Shown here piece by piece: positions 61,031 through 64,000 of a stretch of 64,000 nucleotides of DNA. A model generated the notes under the pieces. It was given only the letters and a program-made list of their open reading frames with translations, was not told the DNA's origin and ran no database searches. Source of the stretch: Arthrobacter tumbae (GTDB taxonomy: Bacteria; Actinomycetota; Actinomycetes; Actinomycetales; Micrococcaceae); NCBI RefSeq assembly GCF_016907495.1, contig NZ_JAFBCC010000001.1, positions 1,054,001 to 1,118,000 of the forward strand, written 5' to 3'. Position numbers and translations under genes: made by a program. Positions within the stretch are counted from its first letter, which is position 1. Every line of letters starts with the position of its first letter.

Positions 61031-62137
61031 TCAATCCGCGTGGAACACCCTTGGTGCTACCTCGCCGCTGATGGTTTCCGATAGAGCAAGGAAAGTTCTG
61101 GATCGTATTTGCCCTGTGACGCTTGCCCCTGCCACAACGGCAACATCGGGTGCCGTATCACCCTTTTTCGCTTCGTCCGCCGCTCGCGCTGGCGAGAGCA
61201 GCGTCCGCACCAGCTGCGGCGCGAAGTCCTCAGTCAGTTCGAGAACGACCCGGCAGTGCGCGCCGATCTGCGCGGGGTAACCCAGATGTATGCCGCGCAG
61301 GTCGCACACCGTCTGGCCCCGTCCCGGGCCATCGGTAGCGTCGACCTCCACGTACACAACGGGTGCCGCGCGCAGCGCTACGGCGCCCACGGCAATCGCG
61401 GCCGCAAGCGGATCATGCATTGCGCAGCAGGACCGCCCGAAAATTCCCCGATAGAAGCCGCTGTAGTGCGTCAGCATCTCACCGAGTGCACGGACCAGCG
61501 GCTCGTCGGACGCGAGAAGCTCCTGCTGGTGGTCCTCTTCGAGAACGTTCGACATGGTGACATCGAGGGGCACCAAAGTGATGTTCCAAGGCGCGGCGAA
61601 GACCTCCCGGGCAGCCTCGGGATCGTTCCCAATGTTCGCCTCCGCAACGGCACTGATATTGCCCGGCACAAGAGCGGCGCCGCCCATGATCGTGATCTCG
61701 GCGATCAAATCCGGCAGCGTCGGATCCAGCCGGAGTGCGGCTGCGATGTTGGTCAGCGGACCGACGGCGAGTACCCGAAGCGACCCGGGATTCTCGTGAG
61801 CAAGGCGAACAAGCATCGCAGCGGCGCTCTCCTTCTCCACCGACGCGCCGGATGGAGGAAGGAAGACCCCGCCGACGCCGTCGTCCCCGTGAACATGGGG
61901 CGCACCGCCCTGAAACTCACCCGCCTGCGGGTGATGGGCGCCGACCGCCACCGGGATACCACTTGCGCCGGCCAGGTCGAGCAGGTTCAGCGTATTCACC
62001 GCTCCCACCGCCGCTGATACGTTGCCGCTCACCGTTCCAATGCCGAGCAGGTCAACCGACGGCGTTGCGAGCAGATAGGCGAGGGCAAGAGCGTCGTCGA
62101 TGCCGGTGTCGCAGTCAAGGTAGAAGGGCCGAATCAT
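61031..62137 (-). CDS. Nucleoside hydrolase (inosine-uridine preferring type)
   Basis: A 368-aa N-ribosyl hydrolase: the Ca-binding aspartate cluster DCDTGIDDALAL (Asp8, Asp10, Asp14, Asp15), VAVGPLTNIA, ITIMGGAALVPGN, EANIGNDPEAAREVF and HDPLAAA near residue 240 with the catalytic His. It releases ribose and a base. ATG 62137 overlaps the MFS transporter stop (ATGA), so import and hydrolysis of a nucleoside are probably coupled. Confidence 0.92.
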   Translation of the reverse strand: MIRPFYLDCDTGIDDALALAYLLATPSVDLLGIGTVSGNVSAAVGAVNTLNLLDLAGASGIPVAVGAHHPQAGEFQGGAPHVHGDDGVGGVFLPPSGASVEKESAAAMLVRLAHENPGSLRVLAVGPLTNIAAALRLDPTLPDLIAEITIMGGAALVPGNISAVAEANIGNDPEAAREVFAAPWNITLVPLDVTMSNVLEEDHQQELLASDEPLVRALGEMLTHYSGFYRGIFGRSCCAMHDPLAAAIAVGAVALRAAPVVYVEVDATDGPGRGQTVCDLRGIHLGYPAQIGAHCRVVLELTEDFAPQLVRTLLSPARAADEAKKGDTAPDVAVVAGASVTGQIRSRTFLALSETISGEVAPRVFHAD

Positions 62138-63561
62138 GACAGGTTCCCTTTCAGAGAGTCTTCGCTCGGCGCGGGCACAAGCAGGCTGACCAGGAAGGCC
62201 GCTGCAGTAACCCCTACGGAAATCCACAGAGCGACGGCGTAACCACCGTCAGTCGCCAGTCCTGCGAAGGGGGCAACAAGTGCGACGCCGAGGCTCGCCC
62301 CGGTGCCGAAGGAGGCCCCGTTGAGCCCGGGGAGGGAGCCGAGTGCGTCCTTGGGCGACAGCAGCACCGACAAGCCATTGATCGCGGTGAGGAAGAATCC
62401 GTTGTAAAAGATTCCGAGCGCTGCCACTGCGGCCAGCACTGCCCACTGGTTGTCCGCGAAGAGCGCGGCAGCGATTGCGCACGCCAGGCTCATGGCCGTC
62501 CCGATGCGGAGGGTCTTGATCCACCCGGTCCTGCTGGTCAGCCAGCCCGCCAGCGGCGCGGCAAAGACACCGATGAGCGCGGCGGGGGTAAGGAAGAGGA
62601 GCGCCGAGATCCAGGCGCTGAAGCCAAAGCCGTTGGCGGGATCCTGGCTGAGGAGAACCACGGTGAAGTTCATGATGGCGAAGATGCCGGCGAGCGTGAG
62701 CACGGTTGTGGCGACGACGGTCCACACGTTGCGGGAACGCAAATGATGTACCGCGATCAGCGGCGACTTCCGGCGCTTCTCAAGGGCATAGAAGCAGGCG
62801 AATGCAGCGATCGTGCCTGCGCCGAACAGCAGAGCTTTCGAGGAGCCCCATCCGGTGGCAGACCCGGTGGTCACGAAGTAGCTCAGGCAGACAAGGAAGA
62901 CGGACAGGAAAGCCGCACCCCACCAGTCCATGCGGCCATCCGACGACGCCAGCCGCCCGGCTGGGACGACGACGGCGATACTCACGGCAGCGATGGCCGT
63001 GAGGCCGAGAACCACCAGGAAGATCGACCGGAAACCGAATGCTTCGGTCATCAGTCCTCCGACGTAGCCGTCGAACCCGGCCACACCGCCGTTGACCGCG
63101 GCCAGAATGCCAACCGAGGTGCCGAACATCCGGGCGTCGAGGTTCTCCCGAAGGACGATGTAGGCAAGGGCGAACACCGCACTGGAAACGCCCTGCAGGA
63201 ACCGGCCGGCAACCAGGATGGGAAGCGTCGGCGCTAGCAGGCACAAGACGGTACCGGCCGCCATGACGCCGAGAACCAGCAGGAGTGCTTTTCGGCGGCC
63301 GAGGAAGTCGCTCCACCGCCCCATGATCGGTCCCGAGATGGCACCGGCGAGGAAGAACATGGACTGGACCTGCGCGACGGCAGAGGCATCGGCGTCGAAA
63401 TCGGTACCAATACGGGGAAGCGCCGGCGTGACCATGCTCGCGTTGAGCTGAAAAGAGAGGACGCCGAGCAGCAGCGTGACGATGAGGGTGGCGGCATGGG
63501 GACTTGGCCGCTTGGGTGAGACCTTTTCGGCCGGCGGTGAGGGCGAGGGTGGTGTGAGCAC
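62134..63561 (-). CDS. MFS transporter (putative nucleoside uptake)
   Basis: A 475-aa DHA2-like MFS protein with 12-14 helices: MVTPALPRIGTDFDADASAVAQVQS, then GRWSDFLGRRKALL after helix 2. GTG 63561 has AAAGGAG 6 nt upstream. Being co-translated with a nucleoside hydrolase, it probably imports nucleosides, although DHA2 proteins are usually exporters; this is an open question. The GntR-type gene is divergent. Confidence 0.88.
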   Translation of the reverse strand: MLTPPSPSPPAEKVSPKRPSPHAATLIVTLLLGVLSFQLNASMVTPALPRIGTDFDADASAVAQVQSMFFLAGAISGPIMGRWSDFLGRRKALLLVLGVMAAGTVLCLLAPTLPILVAGRFLQGVSSAVFALAYIVLRENLDARMFGTSVGILAAVNGGVAGFDGYVGGLMTEAFGFRSIFLVVLGLTAIAAVSIAVVVPAGRLASSDGRMDWWGAAFLSVFLVCLSYFVTTGSATGWGSSKALLFGAGTIAAFACFYALEKRRKSPLIAVHHLRSRNVWTVVATTVLTLAGIFAIMNFTVVLLSQDPANGFGFSAWISALLFLTPAALIGVFAAPLAGWLTSRTGWIKTLRIGTAMSLACAIAAALFADNQWAVLAAVAALGIFYNGFFLTAINGLSVLLSPKDALGSLPGLNGASFGTGASLGVALVAPFAGLATDGGYAVALWISVGVTAAAFLVSLLVPAPSEDSLKGNLS

Positions 63562-63604
63562 GTCAAACTCCTTTGTTTTGGTGGGGCGCGTCACGAGAAT
63601 ACGA

Positions 63605-63617
63605 GTTGTTATACAAC
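63605..63617. promoter_or_regulatory. Putative GntR operator
   Basis: GTTGT-TAT-ACAAC is a perfect 5-bp inverted repeat in the divergent region between the MFS gene and the GntR regulator. GntR/HutC regulators bind GT...AC dyads of this kind. Confidence 0.55.
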
Positions 63618-63697
63618 CATGTATGACGAACAAGTACAACGTCTACCCGGAAATCGCGTAACATCGGTAGCACCTCCAACACACACCGGGACAGCTC

Positions 63698-64000
63698 ATG
63701 GACTACACCGTCGATTCGCTGGCCGGCCCGCTCAACGCTGGGCCCGGTCTGCCGCTTCGCGTTGCCGCCTACTCGCGCATCGCCGAAGCTATCCGCAAAG
63801 GCGGACTCCGCCCGGGGTCACTGCTGCCCACCGAGGCGGAGTTGGGAACCTCGATGGAGGTCAGCCGGACAGTCATCCGCGAGGCGCTGATGCTTCTGGA
63901 GGAAGACGGCCTGGTTCGGGCCAAGCGGGGCGTGGGTCGCTTCGTCTGTGAATCGCTCCCCCGCCTTGGCATCGAGCACCTGCAACCTTTCGAAGATCTT
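63698..64000 (+). CDS. GntR family regulator, N-terminal part (3' truncated)
   Basis: The first 101 residues are inside the window. They contain the GntR winged helix: LRVAAYSRIAEAIRKGGLRP, LPTEAELGTSMEVSRTVIREAL, EDGLVRAKRGVGRFV. The ligand domain lies beyond the edge; the linker suggests a HutC/UTRA type, unproven. It probably controls the divergent transporter and nucleoside hydrolase. Confidence 0.9.
   Translation, partial: MDYTVDSLAGPLNAGPGLPLRVAAYSRIAEAIRKGGLRPGSLLPTEAELGTSMEVSRTVIREALMLLEEDGLVRAKRGVGRFVCESLPRLGIEHLQPFEDL

Overview
The window looks like chromosomal DNA of a high-GC actinobacterium, most likely a Micrococcaceae (Arthrobacter-like) soil organism. This is inferred from the strong G/C third-position bias, a DUF4193 protein, a CGNR-type regulator, a MocR regulator and many TAnnnT -10 boxes lying 6-7 nt before a start codon (leaderless transcripts). 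About 60 genes are supported. I saw no rRNA, tRNA or CRISPR array.

Layout. 1-4397: a plus-strand catabolic operon (FAH-family hydrolase end, CaiB/BaiF CoA-transferase, glutaryl-CoA-type acyl-CoA dehydrogenase, IlvD/Edd dehydratase). 4398-14223: a lower-GC accessory region that reads like a defence island. It holds an alpha/beta-hydrolase plus HEAT-repeat operon, a convergent reverse transcriptase plus HEPN-like operon, a broken aspartase and M20 amidohydrolase pair, and a solitary PD-(D/E)xK nuclease. 14286-23713: metabolic genes (DUF2306 protein, GH43-like enzyme, luciferase-like oxidoreductase, isochorismatase-like hydrolase, SDR/ALDH pair, DUF885 protein) with a YefM-YoeB toxin-antitoxin pair. 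23735-32297: a YnjBCD-type ABC transporter with a radical SAM protein (frameshifted), a TVP38/DedA-like membrane protein, a CDP-alcohol phosphatidyltransferase and a mercuric-reductase-like flavoprotein; its gene content resembles the uncharacterised ydj/ynj region of E. coli. 32466-45302: mixed single genes, including an orphan mraY and a methyltransferase that appears to start at AUC. 45368-48630: a secreted subtilase with Ig-like and FG-GAP repeats, split by a one-base frameshift. 49061-52139: mixed genes, including an AraC regulator facing a DUF1772 protein. 52182-61030: a sugar or polyol catabolic operon (ABC importer, two FGGY kinases, histidine phosphatase, 2-hydroxyacid dehydrogenase) facing a DeoR regulator. 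61031-64000: nucleoside hydrolase plus MFS transporter facing a GntR regulator that runs off the window.

The most promising undescribed biology is in 4398-10760: two compact translationally coupled operons converging with only a 21-bp gap, one encoding an RT with a helical-repeat C-terminus and a partner with an R-x4-H motif, the other a lipase-like hydrolase and a large HEAT protein. Three genes (aspartase, radical SAM, subtilase) carry single-base lesions that could be real decay or assembly errors; each is flagged.
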